Assembly (NCBI GenBank): GCA_030512295.1
Contig: JAULSR010000003.1
Span: 1,426,001 to 1,490,000, forward strand
Source: Bombardia bombarda
Taxonomy: Eukaryota > Ascomycota > Sordariomycetes > Sordariales > Lasiosphaeriaceae
DNA: 64,000 nt
Direction: 5' to 3'
Shown here: positions 48,046-58,744 of the stretch, one piece after another
Layout of the letters: each line of letters opens with the position of its first letter
How positions within the stretch are numbered: the first letter of the stretch is position 1
Made by a program: the position numbers and the translations under genes
Notes under the pieces: generated by a model
What the model was told of the DNA's origin: nothing
What the model saw: only the letters and a program-made list of their open reading frames with translations
Databases searched by the model: none

Positions 48046-49060
48046 GCCGGTATGGGATGGTTTTGGGATAGGGAGGGTTGTGGATATTTACTCATGTGGA
48101 TGGGTGGGTGGGTGGTTAATTGTAACTAGTAGGATTGGATTGGGGTTGGCTGTATTGTATTGAGAGGTGAGTGAGGATGGGTGGGTAGAGTGGAGGGACC
48201 TGCGTGAGGACGATAACCTGAATTGGGTACATAGCTGCGTGCCTTGGGTGTACATACAGGAGGTATTTACCTAGATATTACATAATTCAGTTTCAATGAC
48301 TTCTGGTTATTATATTAGAAGCACAAACTATGAGCAATGTTGTAGTGACGCTCGCGACGTGCCGTATAAAGATTCTTCATACCGTAGTTGTCCCCATATA
48401 AACCCAACTACAGACAGTTTTCCTGGCAGCTAGCTGTGCAGGGCCAATTCGTTGTCTTTGTACATATCCGTACCGAGTACCACCACCTACAACCACATCA
48501 TCTGCAACTATCCCATTGGTTGCGTAGTGGGTTGAAATGCTTCGTGTAATGGAGCAGGGGGAATTTGGTTGCAATTTGCAGTCTTGGGATAGGATAGTAA
48601 GTACATCGTGCAGAAGCATTAGAGGTGCTATTCTTGTATTGATGATGTTCCTTTCCTACGATATGTCGCGACGCTCTCTTAGTTCAAAATAGACTGAGCC
48701 AATCAAGAGAAAATGGAAAGAGAAAATAAAAAACAAGACAAACAAGGTCAGGGCCAAAAATGCAGAGAAATCTTAGCCAACCACATAGACCAAGGGTACT
48801 GGAAACCAACAATGAAAAGGCAGACAATCCAATCAATCCAATAACAACGGTAGACCAGCATAAAACCAAGCCAGCATCCGCTTGACCAAGCCCAGATGAA
48901 ACACCACATAGCCATGCAACGCCTCAACCCAGAAGTGAGATGCAGTGGGCATGTAAACTCCTGTCCGCCCTCCGAACTCCATAACCCCATTCCTCGTCCC
49001 CGGTCCACACCTACCTACCCACCAGCTAACAACTCATCACAGCTCATACCCCGAGTCCCA
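48046..49060. other. Convergent intergenic region, no gene seen
   Basis: The 3' flanks of the permease (plus) and the first FHA kinase (minus) meet here. Part of it (48690-48880) is A-rich. No gene, RNA or repeat is recognised. Confidence 0.4.
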
Positions 49061-51203
49061 TCAATCTCTGCCATCCGTTTTCTTAACAACCAACATGCCC
49101 TTGTCCTTGTCTGCAAACACATAGTCTTCCAACCTAGCAACCTCCGCCGAAGATATGGGCCGGTTTCCTCGACTGGCAGACTTGACGACCTTTTGCAGGC
49201 TGGCAGGCCTGGCGGCGCGATAGCCAGTCGCTGCTGGCCGTGGCGGTTGGAGCCTGGCTGGGTTGTTGCGTGCGGCTGCTGCTTGGGCCCCGGCGGACTG
49301 GCTGCCTGGCACGACGGGATGGTCGGTGTGGTTGGCGGTGGAGGTGCTGTCTGCGCCGAAGCTGGTCGGTCGGCCCGGTATGTCGAAGCTGTCTCCCGGA
49401 GCACAGAATTCCACGCTGACTGAAGGCTGCGCCGCCCTGGACTGCGGAAGGTGTTTGGGGGCGACTTCTCCCTTGGTGGTGGATTTTGAAAGACCAAGGC
49501 AGTCTGACGGTATGGGCGGTTGCTGTCTCAGGGTAGCTGCTGAGGCGGCTGTTGGGGGTCTTGGGGTTGTGGAAGCACCGGCTAGGTGAAGAGTTGTGTA
49601 GTTGCGGAGTCTATACTTGATGGAATCCTGAGCGGGCGTTGGCGCCTGTGCTGTGGTGGTGTTTCCAAACATCATGGCTAAGGCAGCGCCTATGTTCGTA
49701 CGACATTGCTGCGCAGTGCACCGCTTCGATCGGTCCACTACTAGCATACAGTCGACAGTTTCCTTCCATTTGAGTTGTGGTCCCGATTTGAATCCCGCGA
49801 GCGTCTTGTCTTTGAGTTTGACTAGTGCCCTGTGATAATCGGTTTCCTTGTATTCGTAAGGTTTAGGAAGTCCATTGACCAGACACCGGATTGCCACGAC
49901 GCCAAGAGCCCATATGTCGACCGAGTTCGTGTAATTGATATTTCCGTCAGAGCCGTATTCATAAAACTCGGGTGCCTTGTATCCTGGCGTGCCTAACTGG
50001 GAACCCATCACGGATCTGTCAAGTACCCTGGCAAGGCCGAAGTCTGAGACCGCAATGACAAATGGCTCGCGAGACTTGATTAGAATGTTCTCCGGCTTGA
50101 GGTCACGGTGAACAACTCTGCGACCGTGGAGGTATTCTAGAGCTTTTGCTGTCTGCTCGACTACCATGACAGCCTTTTCAAATGGGAAATTGTTTTTGCC
50201 ATTGCTGCTATGTGCTTGTATCTCATCTCCCAACGTGCCGAGCTCGCAAAACTCCATGATAAGCATCTGGCCCAACTCGTGCTTATAGAAGTCCAGGTAC
50301 TTGATGATGTTCTCCTAAGCAGAAGTGGTATCATGGCGTCAGCACTGGTCGAGCAGCAAGAGATGGGGCTAGGTATGCGGCTTTACTTACATGTGCCAAT
50401 TCTTTCAAGATGTTAACCTCTTCCATGAATTTGGGATTCTCCTTTGTTCCAGTCGTTTTTCCAGCGACCAGCTTCCAGGTGTCGGTTCTAATCATCTTGT
50501 ACACCTTTCCAAACCCGCCTTCTCCAAGTTCACTGACTGAAACATAGCCATATCGTTGGGTATGAGGCTTAGACGTGAGATTCGGAAGTAGAGTCGGCAT
50601 CACGGGCTCTATGTCTGCCACGAACTCGAGGTCTTGGCGGAAAGCATTGAGACTCTGCAGGAATTGCTGCTTGTGATCTCTGTGATCCTGTGTCTTGACC
50701 ACAAAGGAAAAGTCGTATGACGAGACAGTAACGGGCATCTCTGGGGGTATCACCCAACGTGGAGGGTTGTTTCTGTCCCCGGCACTGTGGAAAGCGCGGT
50801 TGTTGCCGTATTGAAAGATGGTCGAATGGGAGGAAGTGTCCTTGAGAATGACTTGGCCCTCGTCGTCAAAGTCGACTAGAAGTTGGGCGCTGCTGGTGCT
50901 CTTGCCTAGCGCTGATATCCCAATCTGGACATCGGCTTTGCGACCGGAGCCGATGACATAATTGAGATGATTCAGAGGCGGACGTGAGAATCTGAGAGTT
51001 ATTGAACTATTTCTATCTGGCTCCTCTGTGCCCTCTCGGGATTCTCGGCTTGCCTCACGTTGGTAAGGAGTCGGGGTTGGCGGGCAGCTGGGTCCGTTGA
51101 AACGATGTTCGGATGCAATGAATTCCTTTGCAGTAAGACTATTGCAACTCACTAGCTCCAGAATGACGTCCCAAGGCCCATTGGGATCCAACATGAGAGA
51201 CAT
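49061..51203 (-). CDS. FHA-domain serine/threonine kinase, copy A
   Basis: Exons 51203-50391 and 50314-49061 encode 688 aa; the intron is GTAAGT...CTTAG, falling between the N-lobe and alpha-C/beta-4. Residues about 70-180 look like an FHA phosphothreonine-binding domain (YVIGSGRKADVQIG, LVDFDDEGQVILKDTSS). The kinase domain starts near 224 with LGEGGFGKVYK, lysine VAGK near 249, HRDLKPEN with the catalytic Asp near 342, DFG near 362, then GTPGYKAPEFYE and VDIWALGVV. All catalytic residues are present, so it should be active. The FHA-then-kinase order is that of Rad53/Cds1-like and related fungal kinases, but no SCD or second FHA is seen. The last 200 residues are Pro/Ala/Thr-rich with a final short basic and acidic block. 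It is divergent from the domain gene at 52125, sharing a 921-base upstream region. Confidence 0.87.
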
Positions 51204-52124
51204 GATTTGTGGGGGTGGATGTGGTGTGTTGAAAGATAAGAAGATGGTTGATGGGATGGCAGCTTACGGAAGTAGGCCATTAGGGAGAGGGATCATGACC
51301 ATCTAAAAATACATCGACATAGAGAGCCGCATGAGCCATGGATGGTGCTAGATTAACGCCTCGCAAAGAGAGATAAGACGCCAGCTTCCGAATTTCTAAG
51401 AGTTTGTCAATCAAGGACGTGAGGCATCCACGCCTCAAAACGCGTTCGGTTGCATGCAGTTTTCGGGCCATGCCAGCCAATCGAATTATCAGGCTCTCAG
51501 CAGCAGCCGCACCAGTCTAAGGATGATGCAAAGGCAACCTGACGTGGATCAGAGCTACTGGTGCTGGTGCAGGCCGGAGATGGATTGGAAGCCGCGCCCA
51601 AGGAAGTCGGCAACAATTTGCAATCCAACCCTGGTTTGATTGTTGGTTTGGTTCTTGGGACAGGGGTCCTGACCAAAACTTTCCAACTTCACGACAAAGC
51701 GACCGATTTTCACGAAATAAAAAAGGCTCTGCTGAACAAACACTCTTTGGCCGTGAAACTGCTGCAAATTGCATGGCCGCCTCCCTTTGTGTTTGTGGGC
51801 CCAACCCGGAACGCGCCCTTTGTCCTCTGCAGTGGCCAGTTTCGCGTGTTTCTCCGAACAGACCCCAACAATTTGCCACTTCCTTTGTCTTCACGACAAG
51901 GTCTTCAGTGCAAATGCGCTTGGCCTTTCATCTTCTCGGCCACCCTCACCGCAAGGCTACATACATAACATCGCTCCCCAACCTGGCGCTTCCAATGTGC
52001 AGCAGCATCATATTTTGCATATTTCCAGTTGTTTCAAGGCCCATTACCTGCTTCATCTGCGCCACCCTCCCAGCACCTCAACTCAGTCTGCACGGCGTCA
52101 GGCTCTGCATTTTCCCCAGACATC
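51204..52124. promoter_or_regulatory. Shared divergent promoter, pair A
   Basis: These 921 bases separate the ATGs of kinase A (minus) and basic protein A (plus), so both promoters must lie here. The region right of 51750 is pyrimidine-rich, as expected for a fungal transcription start on the plus strand. No repeat or element insertion is seen, unlike the equivalent region of pair B. Confidence 0.5.
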
Positions 52125-53984
52125 ATGACCACAGAGCAGGCGGAAGAGCCGGATTCCCGAAAGAACCCAAACCTTGCTGTTTATACCAGTCGTATATATT
52201 ATCTGAAACAAGTACGCCACCGCGACGACGAAGAAATCCCCGAACTCATCGTGAATCCAAACGTTGCTAGATTTTTTAGACTCCCTCTCGCTCCATGCCC
52301 TACTCCCCCCGGAGGGGAGAACCCCTCGCCCCTGGATATTTTTGAACTCGACTTAAGACTGAGGTGTGTTCTCTTATGTATCTGGCTGAACTAAGTGATT
52401 GATCTAACGCGCTACAGGGAAATATGCGAAGATCCCGAGGACTATTTGGGCGCCTGGAATGAGCCACTGAGAATTCGGATGCGGGCTATGGGCTGCCGTG
52501 CTAAACTTGTCGCCCTCGGCGGGATCCCTTCGCGAGAGTACCGCCCATCTGCACCCGAAGTACTTCATATAGGCATGGCCTTTGATTATAACGAGTTCTT
52601 AGAGTGTCAGTTCTGGGGCAGGGAGCTTTGGAAATGGGAATTCTTCTTGGAGTGTCGAGCCGGGCGCTATGAGAAGCGTCTGGCGGAGGGCGTCATCAGC
52701 CAATCCCATTATCTTCCTGATCCCCACAACCCAGAGGATATGCTCTGTGTCCTCCACGATTTCATTGACTACCAGCGAAGAGAACTGGCAAACTCGCGCA
52801 ACATTACCACTTTGGATCTCGAAGAATATCCCGTTGCAATAGAGGCCACACAAAGACAGATAGACGAGCTCACCAGAGAACGTGGGCCTTTAGTGTGTCC
52901 ACCACTACACTTCCACACCCGACGACCCCAGCCACCCCAAGAAACGCAACGCGAAGATGATGTCAAAGATCAACAAGTCGGAAATTTGCCGAGATCTTGC
53001 GCCAATACAAAGTCCGAACAGGGTGCTTTGGCTCTCCCTTCAGCCGCGGTGGTGGACAATCCGGTCGCGGTCAGACAGAGCCCTATAGCAGAGCCGCCTG
53101 TCGCAGAGCCGCCTGTCGCAGAGCCGCCTGTCGCAGAGCCGCCTGTCGCAGAGCCAAGGCCATCAAGGCTAAGGAAGCGTGGTGCTGTAAGCGATGACGA
53201 GACCTTGCCTACACCTAAGCGTGCCAGGAAAAATACAAAGCCCAAACAGAGTGCTTCAGCTCCCTTTTTAACTGCGGTAATGGAAAACCCCGTCACACTT
53301 AGACGGAGCCCAAGAATAAAGCGGCCCCAGCCAGAGCCCCAGCCAGAGCCGCCTATTGCGGAGTCAAAGCTATCGATGTCGAGGAAACGTGGTGCTGCGA
53401 GCGACGAACCGAATTTGCCTACACCTAAGCACCCCAGGACAGACCCAAAGCCTGAACAGAGTACTCCTACTCCCTCTTTAGTCCCCGCTGTCGACCATCC
53501 GGTCGCGGTAAGACGGAGCTCGAGAACGAAGCAGCCCAAGCCAGAACCCCAGCCAAAGCCGCCTGTCGCAAAGCCAAAGCCATTGAGGTCGAAGAAGGCT
53601 GGTGCTGCAAGTAACGAACCGACCTTGCCTATCCCTAAGCGAGCCAGGGCAAATGCAAAGCCGAAACAGAGTGTTTTAGCTCCCTCTTCGGTCGCAGTTA
53701 ATGACCATCCCGTCGCGGTTAGACGGAGCGCAAGAACGAAGCAGCCCCAGCCAGAGCCCCCTGTCGCAGAGCTAAAGCCATCGAGGTCGAGGAAGGCTGG
53801 TACTGCGAGCGATGAACAGACCCTGCCTACACCCAAGGGCGTCAAGAAAGCCTCGCGGCCCCAGCCAGAGCCGCCTGTTGCAAAGCCAGAGCCAAGGCAA
53901 TTAAGGTCGAGAAAGCGTGACACTGCGAGCGATGAACCGACCTTGCCTACACCCAAACGCGCCAAGAAAGGTTCGCGGCCATGA
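52125..53984 (+). CDS. Basic repeat-rich protein with LGGIPSREYRPSAPE domain, copy A
   Basis: Exons 52125-52363 and 52418-53984 encode 601 aa; the GTGTGT...CTACAG intron splits an Arg codon. Residues about 80-240 form a domain I do not recognise. Key blocks are LVALGGIPSREYRPSAPE, WGRELWKWEFF, ISQSHYLPDPHNPEDMLCVL, HDFIDYQRRE, and RQIDELTRERGPLVCPPLHFHTR. The rest is a basic, disordered tail of about five units of roughly 70 residues. Each unit has a core near RKRGAASDEPTLPTPKRARK preceded by VAVRRSxRTKxPxPEP. The cores look like nuclear localisation signals, and each carries TP/SP sites next to Lys/Arg that proline-directed or basic-directed kinases could use. Probably nuclear. Function unknown. 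It pairs head to head with FHA kinase A. Confidence 0.8.
53091..53150 (+). repeat. Four exact 15-bp repeats inside basic protein A
   Basis: GAGCCGCCTGTCGCA is repeated four times in tandem without a mismatch, encoding EPPVA each time. The identity at DNA level suggests recent expansion by slippage or unequal exchange within the coding tail. Confidence 0.95.
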
Positions 53985-54649
53985 CGGATGAGGTGGAGGC
54001 AAGTACCAAGGAGAAGTAAGTGGGCTTATTACAACTGATACGACTGATATTGGCTGTAGTGTAATTTAAGAGATGATCGAGCATGAGTGGAGAGAGCGGG
54101 GAGATTCCCCCTTTAATAAGGATTGAAACCTAAGTTGCTGGGTTGTATGTAAGCCGTCAATTAGTTAGCTCAAATATTCAACATCACTTAAGCCGCCGTG
54201 AAAACTTACTCGTAGTCCTGTGTCAAAAAGGTGGAGGGAGGATCTGGAGAGGCTCTCGCAGGCCGGTCTCGAGCTGGGGCGCTAGGCGCCAATCCCTTTT
54301 GTCGGGATGTCGGAGACCAAGACAACCTACTGCCCCAGCTGCTAAGCCAAGGTGATGTGTACAATATAGGTACATCGAGCTCCCGTCACGCCGACCAGGG
54401 CCTCCTCATTGGCAGCAACACTTTATGCGGTTTCGAAAGGGCTGCATTTCGAGTTCTAGGGCGGCTATTATTTCTTTTCTTGTCCTGAAACGCAAAAGTT
54501 TGCTCTCGCCTACCTAGGTACTGAAGAGCTGAAATGCAGGTCGCGTCTGTGTTCCACACACCACGACGACCGAGGTGGCCATGTCATCAAAGATGTGCTC
54601 CAGTTAGGTTGGTTATGTACTTGGGTCTTGTGGGGAATTACGGGGGTAA
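53985..54649. other. Region upstream of the decayed third copy
   Basis: This holds the 3' flank of basic protein A and the former promoter of the pseudogene. The stretch 54473-54570 resembles 58887-58982 upstream of basic protein B: both contain TTCTTGTCCTGAAAC and later GTCGCGTCTGTGT with CACACCA. This fits duplication of promoter and gene together. No intact gene is seen. Confidence 0.5.
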
Positions 54650-55330
54650 TACCCCCCAAGGCGCCATCATTCCTAGGCGGGCCGACGATGGACAACCCGA
54701 CCTCATCTCCATGTCGGTTGAGCAGGCGGAAGAGTTTCTCCAAAGTCAAGCACAAAGACCTGCTACCCAAGACCCTACCCCTGAAGGCATTATAGATGTG
54801 CCTCTGGATCCTGAAGATGTGGACCGGCGGTTGAGGTATTATCTGGCTCACGTTTCCCATCTTCCCAAAACTAGAGCCTGACATGTCACAGAGAAACCAC
54901 GACTGATACAGAAGATGATCCCGTTCCAATTCGAAACCAGACTCTTGCCATTCGCGAAAAGCTCAACTCTATTGGTGGGCTTCCCAAAGGACTAGCTCAA
55001 AAATGAGAACGAAATTATGGCTGAATAGTTAGAACGCAACTACTAGACAGACGAGCTTGAGAGATGGGAACGTTTCATAGCACGTTGATTTAGACTCTTT
55101 GAATACGGCATTCGCTATGGCTACATAAGCCTTTCTCATTATTTCTGCGATCTCTTAAAAATTGAGGATAAGATGTGCATGTTGAAGGATTTTATCCATC
55201 ATTTGGAATTGAGATTAGCGAAAACGAATTCCTGGGTACAAAAGGAAGGCCACCGACATAAGATTGAAGCAACACAGAAACAGCTTGACCATCTAGCACA
55301 GGAGCGCGGGCTCCCAAGAAAACATACTAC
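54650..55330 (+). pseudogene. Decayed third copy of the LGGIPSREYRPSAPE-domain gene
   Basis: The order of blocks follows basic protein B. Exon 1-like sequence ends in PLDPEDVDRRLR at a GTATTA donor, and an acceptor TGTCACAG at about 54891 opens DPVPIRNQTLAIREKLNSIG, then GGLPKGLAQK and a TGA at 55003-55005. Further blocks are still readable after more stops: ELERWERFIAR, YGYISLSHYFCDLLKIEDK, MCMLKDFIHH, IEATQKQLDHLAQERGLP. These match DYWQRELQAWQ, YISASSYLCDPLKNDDK, CVLYDFIYF and ITKQQISDLVKERSP of copy B. At least four in-frame stops are present, some at places where CGA or CAA would be expected (C-to-T changes). The basic tail is missing. It has no kinase partner of its own. Confidence 0.8.
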
Positions 55331-55819
55331 AAATACATCCAAATTTGGGCTTATTGAACCTCAACCGCTGGGTATGTTAGGTACTATAGTACTGTGGACT
55401 CATATCCACTCACCCCGATGATGCACGTCAAAGCATCAAAGCATGGAACCAACAAACATCCCCCCCCCCTCAAACACCACATTCCAATACATCAAATACT
55501 AATACAGACAACGGGGGGAAAATAAGGAAAAGGGGATTTCATGACCGACCGGCGGAGAAGATGAAACCCAGACACCAAACATATCATTTCCATCCGGTTC
55601 ACGGTTCACGGCAGATACAAATGAAGCTCGACACCAAACTTACCTTGTATCCAAAACAGTGCTCGCCAACACTAACGCTAGACCCAGACCCAAAACTAGC
55701 AGATCCCCTAAGGCTCGTCCGGCGCAAATGAATTCCTTACAACTCTCCAACTGTTACTTGTTTCCTCCCCTCCTGAGGATGCGAGCCTGGCAAGCTATTG
55801 TCCGTTCAAGTGCCGGAAA
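55331..55819. other. Intergenic region before kinase B
   Basis: This is the 3' flank of minus-strand kinase B and the end of the decayed copy. It contains a C9 run near 55462 and AC-rich sequence. No gene is seen. Confidence 0.4.
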
Positions 55820-57874
55820 TTAGGACGTCGCTGAGGAGAGGGCCGTCGTCTGAGTGTTCTGGTTGGTGGGACGTTTGGTCGATCGATTTTCATCAGTCGA
55901 TTCAAGTGACCTCAGGCGTTTGCCGGCGCGAGCTTGTGGAGGAGTTGACGACTCGCCGGGGTTGGTGGCCGTTGGATGTCCTTGGGTGCTGGCATAAGGG
56001 ATTTTCTGGGTTGACTGAGGCTGTCCATGTGCCTGGAGAGACGCAGTGGGGGTCGTTGTCTCGTGACTGGTGTTGTTGCTGTTGTGCTCGGGGTCTGAGT
56101 CGGAGTCGGAGTAGGGGTCGTAGTCGGATTTGTTCTCTTCATCACTGCTACTATCATTGGCCCTGTCACCATCGCCAAAGTCAAGCAGTGCTGTGCCAGG
56201 AGACTGGGTAGGAAGAGGCCTTTTCCAATTCCCATTTCTCAGGACACCTCGAGCGTATGCTGGCGGTCGCTCACACGGGGGCAAGGAATCAAGAATGGCG
56301 CCCGCTCGCTTTCTGACAGACTTGGCGGCAGGGCGTTCGGCAGGTGTCCACGAAAGCATTTCTTTGATCAGAACGATGAAGTCCTGGACATTCTGATGCT
56401 CATGCCGAACTGGCTCGAAGGTTTTCGCAAATAGGTCTGTCGTCAAGTATCTGAGATACTTGATATCGACCGTCTTGAATTCCATTCCCTCCACCTGGAA
56501 AGGGGGATATGGGAAGCGCCCTGCCATGTACTGAAGTGCGATGATACCGAGCGCCCAAACATCAACCGAGGTGTTGTAATCCTCTTGCTCGAACTGCTCT
56601 GGGGCCATGTAAGCCGGCGTGCCTGCGTGGTATGTTTTCATGCACGATGATGCATCGATTTTCGCCCATCCGAAGTCAGCGACGGCGATGACAAAAGGGT
56701 TGTGAGACCTGACAAGGATGTTTGCGGGCTTCAGGTCACGATGAGCAATGTTCCTGTTGTGGAGGTGCTCCAGCGCACTTGCTGTTTGTTCGACGATGGT
56801 GATGACCTGCCAGGGTTGCAACCGGGAATTCCTTCCCAAATGCCACACCGTCTGTCTCTTGCAAAACTCCGTGACCAGTATCGGTATATCGCTGTTCGGG
56901 GGCGTGTAATAGTCTAGATATCGTACAATATGTCTCTGTGAAGTATTTCCGTGTTAGTAAGCGACTGAAGGGAAGATGCGTGGGGAGGAGGGGAGGGGAG
57001 GGGAGGGGAGGGGAGGGGAGAGTTGACTAACGTGTCGGATGTCTTGTAGAACCGCAGCCTCAATTGACATCGTGTCAGGCAAGTAATGTTTGTCGAAAAG
57101 CTTTTTGCCTGCTACTGCCTTCCACGTATCGGTTCTCCTCATCTTATACACGGTCCCAAATGTTCCGCTTCCGAGCCTTTCGAATTCGATGTAGCCATAC
57201 TGCACGGCATTAGGAAGCGGAGTCCCAGCGGCGGTTGCCGCCGTGGACTTAAGACGGAGGGATTCAAGGGAGAGACTCCCTTGGAGTTTGCTGATGTTCT
57301 CCATGTAGTCACTGCGGTGGCTTCCGTAGTCAGGGGATTCGATCCCGAACACAAACCCGCCCATTCCAACTTGGAGAGGCATACCTCTGGGCACGACCCA
57401 TTGGGGGATTTCGCCTTTTGGACCTGTCCGGCTGTTGAAGAGCGCATTGTCTTGACCATAGCGGAAGGTAGTGCCGTAGGTTGAAATGTCCGTCAGAAGA
57501 ACCTGCCCTTTGCTGTCGAAGCTCACTAGAAGATGTCTGTTGCTGATCTTCGTTTGGTTTTCTTTGCTCTTCGCAGTGCCGAATTTGATGTCGGCATTAG
57601 CACCACTGCCAATGACAAAGACGGAGCCATTTTTGGGGCCATGATTGAATCGAATTCGCAGCCTCGTAACACCCGGTCCAACAAACTCCTGGGTCATCAG
57701 CTTATACTTGTCGTTACACTTCTTATCAAACTGTTTCTGAGTTAGGTAGTTAGTTGTTAACAAATTGAGAACCACATCCCAAGGTTGTGCTTGCCGGTTT
57801 TGTTCTTGCTGTTTTTCCATCGCCAGCTTGTATGCTTGCTCGCGTGCTTGCCGGTCGTCGTCGGGCGGTGGCAT
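55820..57874 (-). CDS. FHA-domain serine/threonine kinase, copy B
   Basis: Exons 57874-57032 and 56935-55820 encode 652 aa. I start at the ATG at 57874 because the frame upstream has only a TTG. The intron is GTTAGT...TCACAG and sits at the same place as in copy A (after LQDIRH; copy A after LKELAH). Residues about 70-175 hold an FHA-like domain (VFVIGSGANADIKFG, SNRHLLVSFDSKGQVLLTDIS). The kinase domain has LGSGTFGTVYK near 234, VAGK lysine near 257, HRDLKPAN with Asp near 348, DFG near 368, GTPAYMAPEQFEQ and VDVWALGII. It should be active. The C-terminus differs from copy A: an acidic Ser-rich block (DSSSDEENKSDYDPYSDSDS) with CK2-like sites and a final basic RAGKRLRSLESTDENRSTKR that may be a nuclear signal. 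The partner at 59421 is divergent. Confidence 0.87.
56981..57021. repeat. (GGGGA)n tract inside the kinase B intron
   Basis: Seven or so GGGGA pentamers lie within the 96-nt intron (56936-57031). On the plus strand this can form a G-quadruplex; the kinase pre-mRNA carries the C-rich complement CCCCT, which may act as a polypyrimidine stretch. Confidence 0.9.
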
Positions 57875-57890
57875 AGTTGATGGTACCGGC

Positions 57891-58100
57891 AATCGGGGAA
57901 CAAGGATGTTTGGTGACTGTGATACTGGCAGAACTAGAAATGGGCTGTAAGGGGGCTAGCAGTCGGGATACAAGGGTGTTTGGTGACTGTGATACTGGCA
58001 GAACTAGAAATGGGCTGTAAGGGGGCTAGCAGTCGGGATACAAGGGTGTTTGGTGACCGTGATACTGGCAGGACTGGAAATGGGTTGTAAGGGCGGGCAA
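57891..58100. repeat. Three 70-bp tandem repeats at kinase B 5' end
   Basis: Units start near 57891, 57961 and 58031. Units 1 and 2 are nearly identical over GTTTGGTGACTGTGATACTG and the following bases to GGGGGCTAGC. Unit 3 has a few substitutions, all at one end or transitions. The array begins within 20 bases of the kinase ATG, so it lies in its 5' leader or core promoter. Confidence 0.93.
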
Positions 58101-58324
58101 TCAATCGAGGAGGAACAGTGGCAACAGTCGATATCTAAATACACATCACATACACCGTGCTGGCTGCATGCATGAATATACCTGGGTTTCGTTGCACCCC
58201 CCCCCCCCCCCACCCTAAAGATAGCCGCCGTTGTCGCCCAAAAATGTAGAATGCAGGGGCAAAGTTCTGGGGCTGTTGTGTTGGAGGTTAGAACGTGTCG
58301 CGTCTCTTTTGGAATACCGAAAAT

Positions 58325-58744
58325 GTACCTGCCTACGAAGGTTGGGGCCAAAAGTAAACCCCCAGCGTGACTTAATCGGGCACCCTTGTAGCCGTGCGAA
58401 TAAACTGAAGATATACATACTTAATGCTTTAGTGGAAATAATACTGCTTATTCATTATATACGAACTATATTCTAAATATCGCTAGGCAACGCAGTACTA
58501 CTGAAGGGGCCAGACTTGATTGATTTCAAAATACAAAATTAATGCAGCTAATGGATCGACATCATATACGTCCAGCGACATAATAGCTTCCATTTTGTGA
58601 ATGAAGTGGCAATAATAGGTATGTGCAAATTGTGGCCTATGGTGGTGTTGAGGGTCAATTGGTGATACAATTTGCGCTGTGGGTTGAAGTCAGCTCAAGG
58701 TTCCGCTGGGGGTTTACTTTTGGCCCCAACCTTCCGTACCTAAG
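58325..58744. mobile_element. MITE-like element with long terminal inverted repeats
   Basis: A perfect 30-bp inverted repeat lies at 58338-58367 and 58704-58733; the left copy begins AAGGTTGGGGCCAAAAGTAA. Weaker inverted similarity extends outward to GTACCT at 58325 and its complement at 58739-58744. The interior is AT-rich and has no coding frame. Size, non-coding interior and inverted ends fit a miniature inverted-repeat element. I could not find a clear target-site duplication. Confidence 0.7.

Noticed and set aside
53091..53150. Regular 15-bp repeats suggestive of CRISPR
   Set aside because: They are contiguous without spacers and encode a protein repeat in a eukaryotic gene.
52970..53965. 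331-codon open frame on the minus strand
   Set aside because: It is the shadow of the repeat-rich tail of basic protein A; periodic codons keep the opposite frame open.
57340..57360. GATTCGATCCC resembling a tRNA T-arm
   Set aside because: It lies inside the coding sequence of the FHA kinase B and no other tRNA arm is present.
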